Assembly (NCBI GenBank): GCA_002315595.1
Contig: DCHG01000047.1
Coordinates: 17,116 to 50,485, forward strand
Direction of reading: 5' to 3'
Length of the DNA stretch: 33,370 bases
Source: Clostridiales bacterium UBA1758
Lineage (GTDB): Bacteria > Bacillota > Clostridia > Oscillospirales > UBA1758
In this document: positions 8,633-17,156 of the stretch, piece by piece
How positions within the stretch are numbered: position 1 is the stretch's first letter
Layout: every line of letters begins with the position of its first letter
Notes under the pieces: generated by a model
The model's database searches: none
The model's input: the letters and a program-made list of their open reading frames with translations, nothing else
Told to the model about the DNA's origin: nothing
Translations under genes and position numbers: made by a program

Positions 8633-8955
8633 TCTTTTCATATGTTCGCTTCGCATTTGCGGCATTCTTCTTTCTTGCGGGGATTTTGACCGTCGTCATC
8701 AGCACCTTCGGTGCCTACCGTTTTGACTACTGCCTGAACCGTATGCATTCCGCCGCCATCGGCGACACTCTCGGGCTGATGTTCACTCTTATCGGACTGA
8801 TGATTTTGGAAGGATTTAATTTCGCTTCGCTCAAATTGCTACTTGTCATCGCGTTTTTGTGGATGGCAAGCCCCGTTTCGTCGCATTTGATCTGCAAACT
8901 TGAAGTCACGACGGACAGCCATTTGAACGAACATTTGGGAAAGAAGGATGATTGA
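8629..8955 (+). CDS. mnhG: Cation/proton antiporter subunit G (MrpG/MbhC-like)
   Basis: 108 residues with three membrane helices. The PhaG/MnhG signature is present: GAYRFDYCLNRMHSAAIGDT (about 28-47), then a hydrophobic run and ASPVSSHLI, corresponding to the usual T/S-x-P-x-x-x-H segment. It is a small structural subunit of the antiporter. AAGGAGG upstream supports the ATG at 8629, and the stop overlaps the next ATG by one base (TGATG). Confidence 0.93.
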   Translation: MIFSYVRFAFAAFFFLAGILTVVISTFGAYRFDYCLNRMHSAAIGDTLGLMFTLIGLMILEGFNFASLKLLLVIAFLWMASPVSSHLICKLEVTTDSHLNEHLGKKDD

Positions 8956-9227
8956 TGAACGATTTAATGCAGATCATCGAATACGCGTTGCCGATCTTTT
9001 TGGTCATCTGCGCCGTGACTGTCAGTTTGACAAAAAACATCCTCACCTCGATCATTATTTTTATGGCATACAGTCTTGTGATGAGCGTGATCTGGATTCT
9101 TCTGCAATCCCCCGACCTTGCCATTACGGAAGCCGCGGTCGGCGCAGGAGTGACAAGCGTTCTGTTCTTTGTGGCATTCAAAAAAATACGACTCATTGAC
9201 GATGGTGATGACGATGAAGAAAAATAA
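8955..9227 (+). CDS. MbhD-like subunit (free-standing MrpA C-terminal segment)
   Basis: 90 residues, three helices, with the MbhD/DUF4040 hallmark QSPDLAITEAAVGAGVTSVL (about 52-71 counting from the ATG at 8955). In canonical Mrp this segment is part of the C terminus of the large MrpA subunit; in archaeal Mbh it is a separate gene, as here. The conserved Glu in ITEAAVG is proposed for this family to lie on the ion path. A TTG at 8952 directly precedes the ATG; the ATG is preferred because AAGGA lies six to seven bases upstream. The acidic tail GDDDEEK overlaps the next reading frame. Confidence 0.88.
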   Translation: MNDLMQIIEYALPIFLVICAVTVSLTKNILTSIIIFMAYSLVMSVIWILLQSPDLAITEAAVGAGVTSVLFFVAFKKIRLIDDGDDDEEK

Positions 9228-10116
9228 CCGACTTCGCGCCTGGTTTATGGGGGATGATGTTTTGCCGAGCCTTGACTCCAAACCGATCGAAAAACCGAAG
9301 CAATCCAACGAAAACTATGTTTTCACCGACAAGCCGGAGATTGGCTCTGACGGACGTAATATTTTCGAAATCAAGCCGCTTCTTTACGCCTTCCGCGTGC
9401 TTGCGGTGCTTTTTTGTGCGGTATTCATTTTTGTGCTTCTTCTGACTGCCGCGGAATTGCCAAAATTCGGCTCCGCCGATGTGCCGGACAACAACGAAGT
9501 CTCCGAACGTTACATCGAAAGCGGTATCGAAGAAACGGGGGCGGTCAACTTCGTTGCGGGTATGATTCTCGACCACCGTGCGTTTGACACTTTCGGGGAA
9601 TCCTGCGTGCTGTTCAGTGCAGTTTCCGTCGTATTCATTCTTTTGAAATCCTCCAAGGGCAAAAAGGATCCCGAAGAAAGCGACCGCACCTATGAGCCGA
9701 AGCCTGACATCATTCTCCGTTTGATTGCCACGGTACTTTGTCCGATCATCATTTTGTTCGGAATCTATGTTATGCTCAACGGGCATCTGTCCCCCGGCGG
9801 CGGTTTCTCCGGCGGTGCCATTGCGGGTGCGGGATTGATCCTCTATGTTCTCGCGTTCGGCTTTCAGCGGATCGAAAAGTTTTTCACCGAAAAGACCTTT
9901 AAGATCATCACGCTTTCCGCACTTTCGTTTTACTGCCTTGCAAAAAGTTATTCATTCTTCACCGGTGCAAACGGACTCGAAAGCGGAATTCCGCTTGGGA
10001 CGCCGGGTGCGATCCTGTCAAGTGGACTGATTCTTCCGTTGAATCTCGCCGTCGGACTCGTCGTCACCTGCACCATGTACGGCTTCTATGCCGTTTTCCG
10101 TAAGGGGGGCTTTTGA
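9214..10116 (+). CDS. mnhB: Fused MbhE-like and MrpB (MnhB-domain) antiporter subunit
   Basis: About 300 residues in two parts. The first part, after a hydrophilic N terminus, has one helix (about residues 50-75) and an MbhE-like segment, YIESGIEETGAVNFVAGMIL then RAFDTFGES, like the region in the C-terminal end of MrpA. The second part, from about 165, is a complete MnhB domain with four helices and LNGHLSPGGGFSGGAIAG. The fusion joins subunits separate as MbhE and MbhF in archaeal Mbh. The start is uncertain: ATG codons at 9202, 9208 and 9214 all fall inside the preceding gene; 9214 has a modest GGTGATG site. The stop overlaps the mnhC start (TGATG). Confidence 0.87.
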   Translation: MKKNNRLRAWFMGDDVLPSLDSKPIEKPKQSNENYVFTDKPEIGSDGRNIFEIKPLLYAFRVLAVLFCAVFIFVLLLTAAELPKFGSADVPDNNEVSERYIESGIEETGAVNFVAGMILDHRAFDTFGESCVLFSAVSVVFILLKSSKGKKDPEESDRTYEPKPDIILRLIATVLCPIIILFGIYVMLNGHLSPGGGFSGGAIAGAGLILYVLAFGFQRIEKFFTEKTFKIITLSALSFYCLAKSYSFFTGANGLESGIPLGTPGAILSSGLILPLNLAVGLVVTCTMYGFYAVFRKGGF

Positions 10117-10490
10117 TGCTGCAAAAATTGCTTGCAAATTACAATGAAACCGTTGCGATCATTCTTTTCGGCATCGGGTTTACGACCTTACTGCTCCACC
10201 GAAATCTGATCAAAAAGATCATCGGACTGAACATTATGGACACGGCGGTCTATCTGTTTCTTGCGTCAATGGGATATATCGACGGTCGTCTTGCCCCGAT
10301 TTTGACAAACGGAGTCACCGACGCATCGGCATATATCAACCCGATTCCGAGTGGTCTTGTACTGACCGGCATCGTCGTCAGCGTCAGTGTTACTGCAATG
10401 ATGCTTTCGCTCACAATTCGTCTGTATCGCCGTTATCGCACACTGAATCTCGACGAGATCTATATGTACGCCTTAGGGGAGGACAAATAA
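10116..10490 (+). CDS. mnhC: Cation/proton antiporter subunit C (MrpC, NuoK-like)
   Basis: 124 residues with three helices, homologous to NuoK of complex I. Family features are GFTTLLLHRNLIKKIIGLNI near the N terminus, the PIPSGLVLTGIVVSVSVTAM segment (about 76-95) and a short basic/acidic tail. It is a membrane subunit next to the antiporter channels. The start at 10116 follows a run of G residues (GGGGGG) about seven bases upstream; a TTG at 10113 would add one residue only. It ends directly before the next start codon. Confidence 0.93.
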   Translation: MLQKLLANYNETVAIILFGIGFTTLLLHRNLIKKIIGLNIMDTAVYLFLASMGYIDGRLAPILTNGVTDASAYINPIPSGLVLTGIVVSVSVTAMMLSLTIRLYRRYRTLNLDEIYMYALGEDK

Positions 10491-11984
10491 ATGAATTTTG
10501 TCCGAAATTTCCCATTTTTCAGCATTATGCTTTCGATGCTCACGGCAATCATTTCCTCGGTTCTATCGAAAAAAGCCGCTGAGTTTCTATCCAAAGTCCT
10601 TTATTTCATCGTTATGGCACTTTCCGTTGCCACGCTCGTTTATACCGTCAATCTTGGGACAAGCGAGGTCTACTGGATGGGGCATTTTCCGGCTCCATGG
10701 GGCAACGAGATCCGTTTCGGTTGTTTGGAAGGAATGCTTGCGGTGTTGTTTTCCACCGTCCTTGCGCTGAGCGTTTTCGGCGGACGCAGGCATTTGATCG
10801 AAGACGTCGAGGACTCCAAGATCAACCTCTACTTCGTTATGATGGATCTTTTGCTCGGCTCGCTTCTTGCGCTGATCTACACCAATGACCTCTTTACGGC
10901 ATATGTTTTTGTTGAGATCAGCACCATTGCCGCCTGTGGGATACTGATCGTCCGAAGGATCGGTCGTACCACGATCGCCGCCGTCCGTTACATGATATTC
11001 AGTCTTCTCGGATCGGGACTTTTTCTGATCGGCGTCGTTCTCTTATACTCTCTGACGGGAAATCTGTTGATGGAAAGTATTCACAATTACATCTCCACGA
11101 CCATCGGCGTCAAGGGCGAAAATGTACCGCTTCTCGTTTCCGTTTCGCTGATGAGCGTCGGACTTGCCATTAAAAGCGGTCTGTTCCCGTTCCATTTTTG
11201 GATGCCGGATACTTACGGTTATTCCACCCCGTCAAGCAGTGCCGTTCTTTCCGGACTTGTTTCGAAAGGTTATATCCTGCTTCTTGTCAAGGTCTATTAC
11301 CGCGTCATCGGCTTTGACATCACGACCTCTTCCGGAATTTGCGATGTTCTGTTCGTCTTCGGTTTGATCGGGATCATCGTCGGATCCGTTCAGGCGATCC
11401 GTCAAAGTGACATTCGTCGTATGGTGGCTTTCTCGTCTGCGGCGCAGATCGGCTATATCTATGTCGGCATCGGTCTCGGTACCGCCGCCGGAATGGCCGC
11501 GGCATTTTTCCATATTCTCACGCACGCCATCACCAAACCGATGCTGTTCCTTTCCGCCTCCGCACTTTCCGATGTTTCCGGCGGAAGCAAAAAATTCTCC
11601 GACCTTCAAGGTTCTGGCTACCGCAACCGTGTCGCCGGTCTTGCCTTTACCATCGGATCACTTTCGATGGTCGGCATTCCGACGCTTGCGGGATTTGTTT
11701 CAAAACTTCTGTTTGCCACGGCGTCCCTCGGCAATGTCGGAAAACTGCTTCCGACACTAATCGTACTTGCGATCAGTACCGTGCTGAACGCAGTCTATTT
11801 TTTGCGCACCGTCATCCGTATCTATCGTCCGAATACCCGTCCGCCCGAAGAACGCGTCCGTTTGCGCGACCAATTTGTGTTCACCGCAGTGATGCTCATC
11901 TTCGTCGCACTGAACTTCGCCGTCGGTATGCACTCTCAGCCGGTCGTCGAACTCATTGAACGCGGACTGGTCATCTTCGCTTAA
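10491..11984 (+). CDS. mnhD: MrpD-like antiporter channel subunit 1
   Basis: 497 residues, about 14 helices, of the proton_antipo_M family shared by MrpA, MrpD and NuoL/M/N. Proton-path residues are present: Glu in AYVFVEIST (helix 5 position), Lys in AIKSGLFPFHFWMPD (helix 7), Lys in LVSKGY (helix 8), and His/Lys in HILTHAITKPML (helix 12 region). Its place right after mnhC matches mrpD in Mrp operons and mbhH in Mbh, so it is the likely MrpD orthologue. GGGGAGGA upstream of the ATG is strong. Confidence 0.9.
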   Translation: MNFVRNFPFFSIMLSMLTAIISSVLSKKAAEFLSKVLYFIVMALSVATLVYTVNLGTSEVYWMGHFPAPWGNEIRFGCLEGMLAVLFSTVLALSVFGGRRHLIEDVEDSKINLYFVMMDLLLGSLLALIYTNDLFTAYVFVEISTIAACGILIVRRIGRTTIAAVRYMIFSLLGSGLFLIGVVLLYSLTGNLLMESIHNYISTTIGVKGENVPLLVSVSLMSVGLAIKSGLFPFHFWMPDTYGYSTPSSSAVLSGLVSKGYILLLVKVYYRVIGFDITTSSGICDVLFVFGLIGIIVGSVQAIRQSDIRRMVAFSSAAQIGYIYVGIGLGTAAGMAAAFFHILTHAITKPMLFLSASALSDVSGGSKKFSDLQGSGYRNRVAGLAFTIGSLSMVGIPTLAGFVSKLLFATASLGNVGKLLPTLIVLAISTVLNAVYFLRTVIRIYRPNTRPPEERVRLRDQFVFTAVMLIFVALNFAVGMHSQPVVELIERGLVIFA

Positions 11985-12008
11985 CCAAAAAGAAAGGAAC
12001 AATTCACG

Positions 12009-13460
12009 ATGGACTATATTCTCCTGCTTCCGATTCTTTTCCCGATCATTGCCGGGATCCTCATCCCCGTTCTCCGACTGAACGGACGCGGACTTCGTGC
12101 TTTTTCCGTGATCTCCGCCGCCGTGGAACTCGGCTTTGTCATTTGGTCGATCCTGCGCCCGGACGGCACTTATACGCTTTGGAAGATCACGGGTGACGTC
12201 GCAATTGCGCTGAAACTCGACGGCACCGCCCGCCTTTTTGCCGCAATCGGCGGATTTGGTTGGATGCTGACCACGCTTTTCAGTGTCGAATACATCAAAC
12301 ACGAGGGCTCGGAGCCGCGTTTTTACGCGTTTTTTCTTGTTGTCATCGGCGTTCTTGTCGGACTCGATCTTTCGGGAAACCTCATCACGATGTATCTATT
12401 CTATGAACTTGTCACGCTGACTTCGATGCCGTTGATCCTTCATTCGCTTTCGAAAGAATCCATTGCCGCGGCTCTGAAATATCTTTTCTATTCCATTGCA
12501 GGTGCATTTGCCGCACTTCTCGGAATTTTCCTTGTCTATCATTATAGCGACGGCTCCTTTGTTGCAGGCGGTGTGATTTCCGCAGAAGCCGTCACGCCCG
12601 CATTTTTGACAATCACTTTCATCACGATCCTTGGCTTCGGCACGAAAGCGGGTATGTTCCCGATGCACGGATGGTTGCCCACGGCGCACCCGGTCGCACC
12701 TGCGCCCGCAAGTGCCGTTCTTTCCGCAATTATCGCCAAAGCGGGTGTTTTCACCCTGTTCCGTCTGGTCTATTTCGTCATCGGCGCCGATCTGATTCGC
12801 GGCACATGGGTGCAGTACGCGTGGATGATCCTTTCGCTTGTCACGGTCTTTATGGGCTCAATGCTTGCACTCCGTGAGCCGGTCCTCAAAAAACGCTTTG
12901 CCTATTCCACGGTCAGTCAGGTGTCCTATATTCTTTTCGGTCTTTCCGTGATGAATTCGGATGCCGTCACCGGCGCATTGATGCACGTCGTTTTCCATTT
13001 CACCATTAAAAGTTGTCTGTTTCTCGTCGCCGGTGCGATTATTTATAAGACCGGGCATACGCTTGTCGACGAACTTCGCGGTATCGGCAAAAAGATGCCC
13101 GTCACGATGTGTTCCTACACCATTGCGGCACTTGCCCTCATCGGTATTCCGCCTGCAAGCGGCTTTATCAGCAAATGGTATCTTGCTTCCGGCGCACTTT
13201 CCGCCGAAATCGGCGCACTTCGTTGGATCGGTCCCGCCGTGCTTCTTCTTTCGGCACTTCTCACCGCCGGCTATCTGCTTCCGATTGCCACGCGTGGATT
13301 CTTCCCGGGCAAGGATATTTCCGACGACGGCGTCAGCCTGGAACCGAGCGTTTGGATGACCGCCCCAATCGTCATCTTTGCCGCTGCGGCACTGCTTCTC
13401 GGTGTGTTTACCGCACCTCTCGGTGAGGTTCTGACCGGCATCGTTTCCGGAATCCTTTGA
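12009..13460 (+). CDS. MrpD/NuoM-like antiporter channel subunit 2
   Basis: 483 residues of the same proton-conducting family. The helix-5 Glu is in LFYELVTL, the helix-7 Lys in FGTKAGMFPMHGWLPTAHP, the helix-8 Lys in IIAKAGVF and the helix-12 His/Lys in VVFHFTIKSC. HGWLPTAHPVAPAPASA makes it closer in look to NuoM/NuoL-type subunits than the preceding gene. AAAGGAA lies upstream. It begins 24 bases after mnhD, the widest gap in the operon but without a promoter or terminator. It is probably an extra ion-pumping unit of the same complex; its position in the complex is inferred, not seen. Confidence 0.9.
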   Translation: MDYILLLPILFPIIAGILIPVLRLNGRGLRAFSVISAAVELGFVIWSILRPDGTYTLWKITGDVAIALKLDGTARLFAAIGGFGWMLTTLFSVEYIKHEGSEPRFYAFFLVVIGVLVGLDLSGNLITMYLFYELVTLTSMPLILHSLSKESIAAALKYLFYSIAGAFAALLGIFLVYHYSDGSFVAGGVISAEAVTPAFLTITFITILGFGTKAGMFPMHGWLPTAHPVAPAPASAVLSAIIAKAGVFTLFRLVYFVIGADLIRGTWVQYAWMILSLVTVFMGSMLALREPVLKKRFAYSTVSQVSYILFGLSVMNSDAVTGALMHVVFHFTIKSCLFLVAGAIIYKTGHTLVDELRGIGKKMPVTMCSYTIAALALIGIPPASGFISKWYLASGALSAEIGALRWIGPAVLLLSALLTAGYLLPIATRGFFPGKDISDDGVSLEPSVWMTAPIVIFAAAALLLGVFTAPLGEVLTGIVSGIL

Positions 13461-13474
13461 CGGAGGGTATGACT

Positions 13475-14947
13475 ATGCCTGTTTGGATGATTCCCGTTGC
13501 GATCGCGGTTCCTTTTTTCGGCGGTATCGCATTGTTGCTACCCCGTTTTCATTCTCCGAAACTCCGTAATGTCATTGTGTTTTTTACCGTTCTTGCCGGA
13601 AGTGTATTGACATGGGCGAATATTCTCAACCATGGTTCGGAAAGTTTTGTCATTGTCAAATTTACGGATAATTTGAATATTGCGCTGAAAATCGACGGTC
13701 TTTCCTGCGTGTTTGCGGGACTTGTCGCAACGCTTTGGCCGTTTTCGACCTATTACGCATTTGAGTATATGAAACACGAGGGCTTCAATCAAAGTTTTTT
13801 CGCCTTCTACACCATGACACTCGGCGTGACCGTCGGAATCGCGTTTTCCGCAAATCTCCTGACGCTCTATTTTTTCTATGAACTTCTCACGCTTGTTACC
13901 GTACCGCTTGTGATGCACGGCATGACCAAAAAAAGCGTTCATGCCGCCAGAAAATACCTCTATTACTCCCTCGGAGGTGCGGCTTTCGCATTTATCGGTC
14001 TTGTTTTCATCATCACCTACGGCAATTCGATTGATTTCAGTTACGGCGGAGTAATCACCGCGGCAAACGTCGGCGGTCGTCGGGATCTGTTGTTGTTCAT
14101 CTATGTGCTGACCTTCTGTGGCTTCGGCGTCAAGGCGGCGATCTTCCCATTCTATTCGTGGCTGATCTCCGCCGCAGTTGCCCCCGTGCCCGTCACGGCA
14201 CTGCTTCATGCGGTCGCCGTCGTCAAAAGCGGTGCGTTTGCAATCATGCGCGCAACCTATTTCAGTTTCGGAACGGATTTTCTTTGCGGCACATGGGCGC
14301 AAACCGTCGTGATGACGATGTCCATCGTGACGATCCTGTTCGGCTCGGTCTTTGCGCTGAAAGAACGGCATTTGAAACGCCGTCTTGCATATTCCACGGT
14401 TTCGAATTTATCCTATATTCTGTTCGGTTGCTCACTGATGACGCCTGCGGGACTTGCCGCCGGAATGGCGCATATGTTGTTTCACGGACTGACAAAGATC
14501 TGCTCGTTTTTCTGTACCGGCGCGATCATGCACCAGACCGGCAAAGAATATGTTTCCGAAATGAACGGTCTCGGCAAAAAAATGCCGATCACCTTCACCT
14601 GCTTTACGATTTCGGCATTATCGCTTTCCGGCGTTCCGTTGTTCGCGGGATTTGTCAGCAAGTGGAGGCTCGGCTCCGCCGCAATGGAAGTCGGAAACCC
14701 GCTTGCAATCGTCGGCGTCGGGGCACTTTTGATCTCTGCACTACTTACGGCGCTGTATATGTTCACCGTTTCCGTCCGCGGATTCTTCCCCTCAAAGGAC
14801 GGCGATGCGTTGAGCCTTGCTTCCGCAAAGGACGGTGGCGTGAAAATGAGCCTTCCACTGATCGTTTTCAGTGTCGGAATGATCGTTTTTGGATGTTGGT
14901 CACAACCGATTCTTGATTTGCTTGCGCGGATCGCCGCCGGAATGTGA
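13475..14947 (+). CDS. MrpD/NuoM-like antiporter channel subunit 3
   Basis: 490 residues, again with all channel residues: Glu in FFYELLTL, Lys in FGVKAAIFPFYSWL, Lys in AVVKSGAF and His/Lys in MLFHGLTKICSF. The usual HxWLPxAHP loop is altered to YSWLISAAVAPVPV, so it has diverged from its neighbours there. The start is the second ATG of ATGACTATG, seven bases after GGAGGG; the first ATG lies too close to that site. Best explained as a tandem paralogue of the subunits on either side, serving the same antiporter complex. Confidence 0.88.
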   Translation: MPVWMIPVAIAVPFFGGIALLLPRFHSPKLRNVIVFFTVLAGSVLTWANILNHGSESFVIVKFTDNLNIALKIDGLSCVFAGLVATLWPFSTYYAFEYMKHEGFNQSFFAFYTMTLGVTVGIAFSANLLTLYFFYELLTLVTVPLVMHGMTKKSVHAARKYLYYSLGGAAFAFIGLVFIITYGNSIDFSYGGVITAANVGGRRDLLLFIYVLTFCGFGVKAAIFPFYSWLISAAVAPVPVTALLHAVAVVKSGAFAIMRATYFSFGTDFLCGTWAQTVVMTMSIVTILFGSVFALKERHLKRRLAYSTVSNLSYILFGCSLMTPAGLAAGMAHMLFHGLTKICSFFCTGAIMHQTGKEYVSEMNGLGKKMPITFTCFTISALSLSGVPLFAGFVSKWRLGSAAMEVGNPLAIVGVGALLISALLTALYMFTVSVRGFFPSKDGDALSLASAKDGGVKMSLPLIVFSVGMIVFGCWSQPILDLLARIAAGM

Positions 14948-14955
14948 GGAAAAAG

Positions 14956-17061
14956 ATGAATTATTTATTGTTTTTCCCGGTTTTCTTTCCGATCGTCGCG
15001 TCAATTGTGTCGTCGTTTTTCAAAGGTCACGATCGCGCACGCGACCTCTACTCCGCACTGATTGTAACGTTTGAACTTGCCGTCATCTGTGTAATGATTG
15101 TAATTGCCCCCGAGTCGGAAATCCGGCTGAACGGCTATTTCGGACTCGGTCTCGGTTTCCGTTTTGACGGGATCCGTATGGTACTCGGCACGGTCGCTGC
15201 TTTGATGTGGTGTTCGACCTCGATATTCTGCTGCGAATATATGCGTTCATACCGTGATCGCAGACGGTTCGTATTCTTTTGGCTTTTCACACTCGGCGCA
15301 ATCGAAGGCGTATTTCTCGCATCCGATCTCTTTACGCTCTTTATTTTCTTTGAGATCATGTCCTTCACCTCGTACACTTGGGTTGCTCACGACGAAACCC
15401 CGGAGGCGCTCCGTGCTGCACAGACTTATCTCGCCATTGCCGTCGTCGGCGGTCTTGTCGCACTGATGGGATTGTTTCTTCTCTGCAATCACGCCGGAAC
15501 GCTGGACATTTCCATACTTCAGAAGTCGGTCGCGGATATGGATCGTGGCAGACTTTATGCCGCATCTGTTTGCCTTCTTTTCGGTTTCGGCGCGAAGGCG
15601 GGAATGTTCCCGCTTCACATTTGGCTTCCGAAGGCGCATCCCGTGGCACCTGCACCCGCAAGTGCATTGCTTTCCGGTATCCTGACAAAATCCGGCATTC
15701 TCGGAACGCTCGTCATCTGTGTGTATCTTATGCGCGGAGATCTCCCATGGGCGACCTTGATTTTGACGCTCGGTTGCGTGACCATGCTTCTCGGCGCAGT
15801 TCTTGCGGTATTCAGCGTCGACCTCAAACGAACTCTCGCCTGCTCCTCCGTATCACAGATCGGTTTTATCCTCATCGGTGCGGGAATGTGTTGTATGCTC
15901 GGCGAAGAAGGCGGTCTTGCCGTCCGCGGTACGATCGCGCATATGCTCAATCACTCGATGTTCAAGTTGGTACTGTTCAGTGCGGCGGGCGTCGTTTATA
16001 TGAATCTGCACAAACTCGGATTGAACGATGTGCGCGGATTCGGTCACAAAAAGCCGTTTTTATTGATCATCTTTTTGCTTGCCGCGGCAGGAATTGCGGG
16101 CATTCCCGGTCTTTCGGGCTATGTCAGCAAAACACTTCTGCACGAAAGCATTGTTGAAGGCATTGCCGAAACCGGCTCTGTATGGCTTCGTGTAGTGGAA
16201 TGGGTCTTCCTTTTCTCCGGCGGACTTACGCTTGCGTACATGACAAAACTCTTCGTCTGTCTGTTCATTGACACACCCGCGAAGGATCAGCACAAGCCCG
16301 ACGGCAAATACATTCATCTTTCGTCCATGCTTGCCATCGGAGTTCCCGCCGTCGTGTTTCCGCTGTTCGGAATCAGAACGGGGCTTTTTGACCGTGTCAC
16401 CGATCTTTGCCGCAATTTCTTTTTGGTCGAAACAATGCACTACGCCGAGTATTTCTCGCTTGAAAGTCTGAAAGGCTCTGCGATCTCGATTTTGATCGGC
16501 GTAGTCGTTTACTTCGGATTTATCCTGCCCGCGCTGACTAAAAAGACCACCGACGGACGCGAATATCTCGATCGCCTGCCGAAATGGCTCGACCTGGAAG
16601 ACTCCGTCTACCGTCCGCTGATCAAAGGTCTTACGATCGGCGGCGGATGGATCGGTCACATCTTCGGGGTGTGGACGGACCTCGATGCAAATTACCCGAT
16701 CTTTAAGGCGATTATGTTCCTTGGAACGCTGATCGCACGCTTTTTCGGTACGTTTACGGATGCGATCGTCTCACTGCTTCGTATTTCCTTTTTTCGTGAT
16801 CTCCGTATTCCCTCCGAAGACGACAAACATCAGGCGCATAGTGTTACGGGGATGATCCTCAACGATGCCGAACGCATTCTCAATGTCACCTCACATCGCA
16901 AAAAGAAATCCAAAATCGACTGGGAAAAGCGAATTCTCTCCATCCGTGAACGCACCGAACGCACTGAACGCATGGTCGTACGCGGGATGTCGTTCTCACT
17001 TCTCATGGCTTGTTTCGGACTTTGTGCCGCACTCATCTATCTTTTGATCCGTTTTCTGTAA
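14956..17061 (+). CDS. Large NuoL/HyfB-like antiporter channel subunit with cytosolic tail
   Basis: 701 residues, the longest of the four channel subunits. The first 450 residues form the antiporter core: Glu in IFFEIMSF, Lys in FGAKAGMFPLHIWLPKAHP, Lys in ILTKSGIL and His/Lys in MLNHSMFKLV. Beyond it come another helix (about 515-535), weakly hydrophobic segments, a long charged region rich in Lys/Arg/Glu (about 615-675) and a final helix. The tail could anchor along the complex like the lateral helix of NuoL, but it is not the MrpA C terminus, whose pieces are encoded upstream. The ATG at 14956 has GAGGA five bases ahead. It ends eight bases before the operon terminator. Confidence 0.88.
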   Translation: MNYLLFFPVFFPIVASIVSSFFKGHDRARDLYSALIVTFELAVICVMIVIAPESEIRLNGYFGLGLGFRFDGIRMVLGTVAALMWCSTSIFCCEYMRSYRDRRRFVFFWLFTLGAIEGVFLASDLFTLFIFFEIMSFTSYTWVAHDETPEALRAAQTYLAIAVVGGLVALMGLFLLCNHAGTLDISILQKSVADMDRGRLYAASVCLLFGFGAKAGMFPLHIWLPKAHPVAPAPASALLSGILTKSGILGTLVICVYLMRGDLPWATLILTLGCVTMLLGAVLAVFSVDLKRTLACSSVSQIGFILIGAGMCCMLGEEGGLAVRGTIAHMLNHSMFKLVLFSAAGVVYMNLHKLGLNDVRGFGHKKPFLLIIFLLAAAGIAGIPGLSGYVSKTLLHESIVEGIAETGSVWLRVVEWVFLFSGGLTLAYMTKLFVCLFIDTPAKDQHKPDGKYIHLSSMLAIGVPAVVFPLFGIRTGLFDRVTDLCRNFFLVETMHYAEYFSLESLKGSAISILIGVVVYFGFILPALTKKTTDGREYLDRLPKWLDLEDSVYRPLIKGLTIGGGWIGHIFGVWTDLDANYPIFKAIMFLGTLIARFFGTFTDAIVSLLRISFFRDLRIPSEDDKHQAHSVTGMILNDAERILNVTSHRKKKSKIDWEKRILSIRERTERTERMVVRGMSFSLLMACFGLCAALIYLLIRFL

Positions 17062-17069
17062 AACAAATC

Positions 17070-17099
17070 ATCCCCCGTATTTTCGGTACGGGGGATTTT
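17070..17099 (+). terminator. Terminator of the antiporter operon
   Basis: ATCCCCCGTA and TACGGGGGAT form a perfect 10-bp stem around TTTTCGG, followed by a short T run. It is placed directly after the last antiporter gene and before the promoter of the DUF58 gene. Confidence 0.88.
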
Positions 17100-17101
17100 C
17101 A

Positions 17102-17130
17102 TTGACGAAAGTGTCGTTTCGCGTTATAAT
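17102..17130 (+). promoter_or_regulatory. Promoter of the DUF58 gene pair
   Basis: TTGACG (17102-17107), exactly 17 bases, then TATAAT (17125-17130). It is a near-consensus vegetative promoter, three bases after the antiporter terminator and 26 bases before the TTG start of the DUF58 gene. Confidence 0.85.
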
Positions 17131-17156
17131 TTCTAAATAACAGAGGAGGGATTTCG

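Noticed and set aside
13538..14371. Minus-strand reading frame of 277 codons opposite an antiporter subunit
   Set aside because: It is a shadow of the NuoM-like gene; the translation is rich in charged residues and Cys/His without any motif, and there is no ribosome site.
7849..17061. Possible complex I (nuo) or Ech/Hyf hydrogenase operon
   Set aside because: NuoA, NuoH, NuoB/C/D/I-type and hydrogenase large/small subunits are absent, while MnhE, F, G and B are present.
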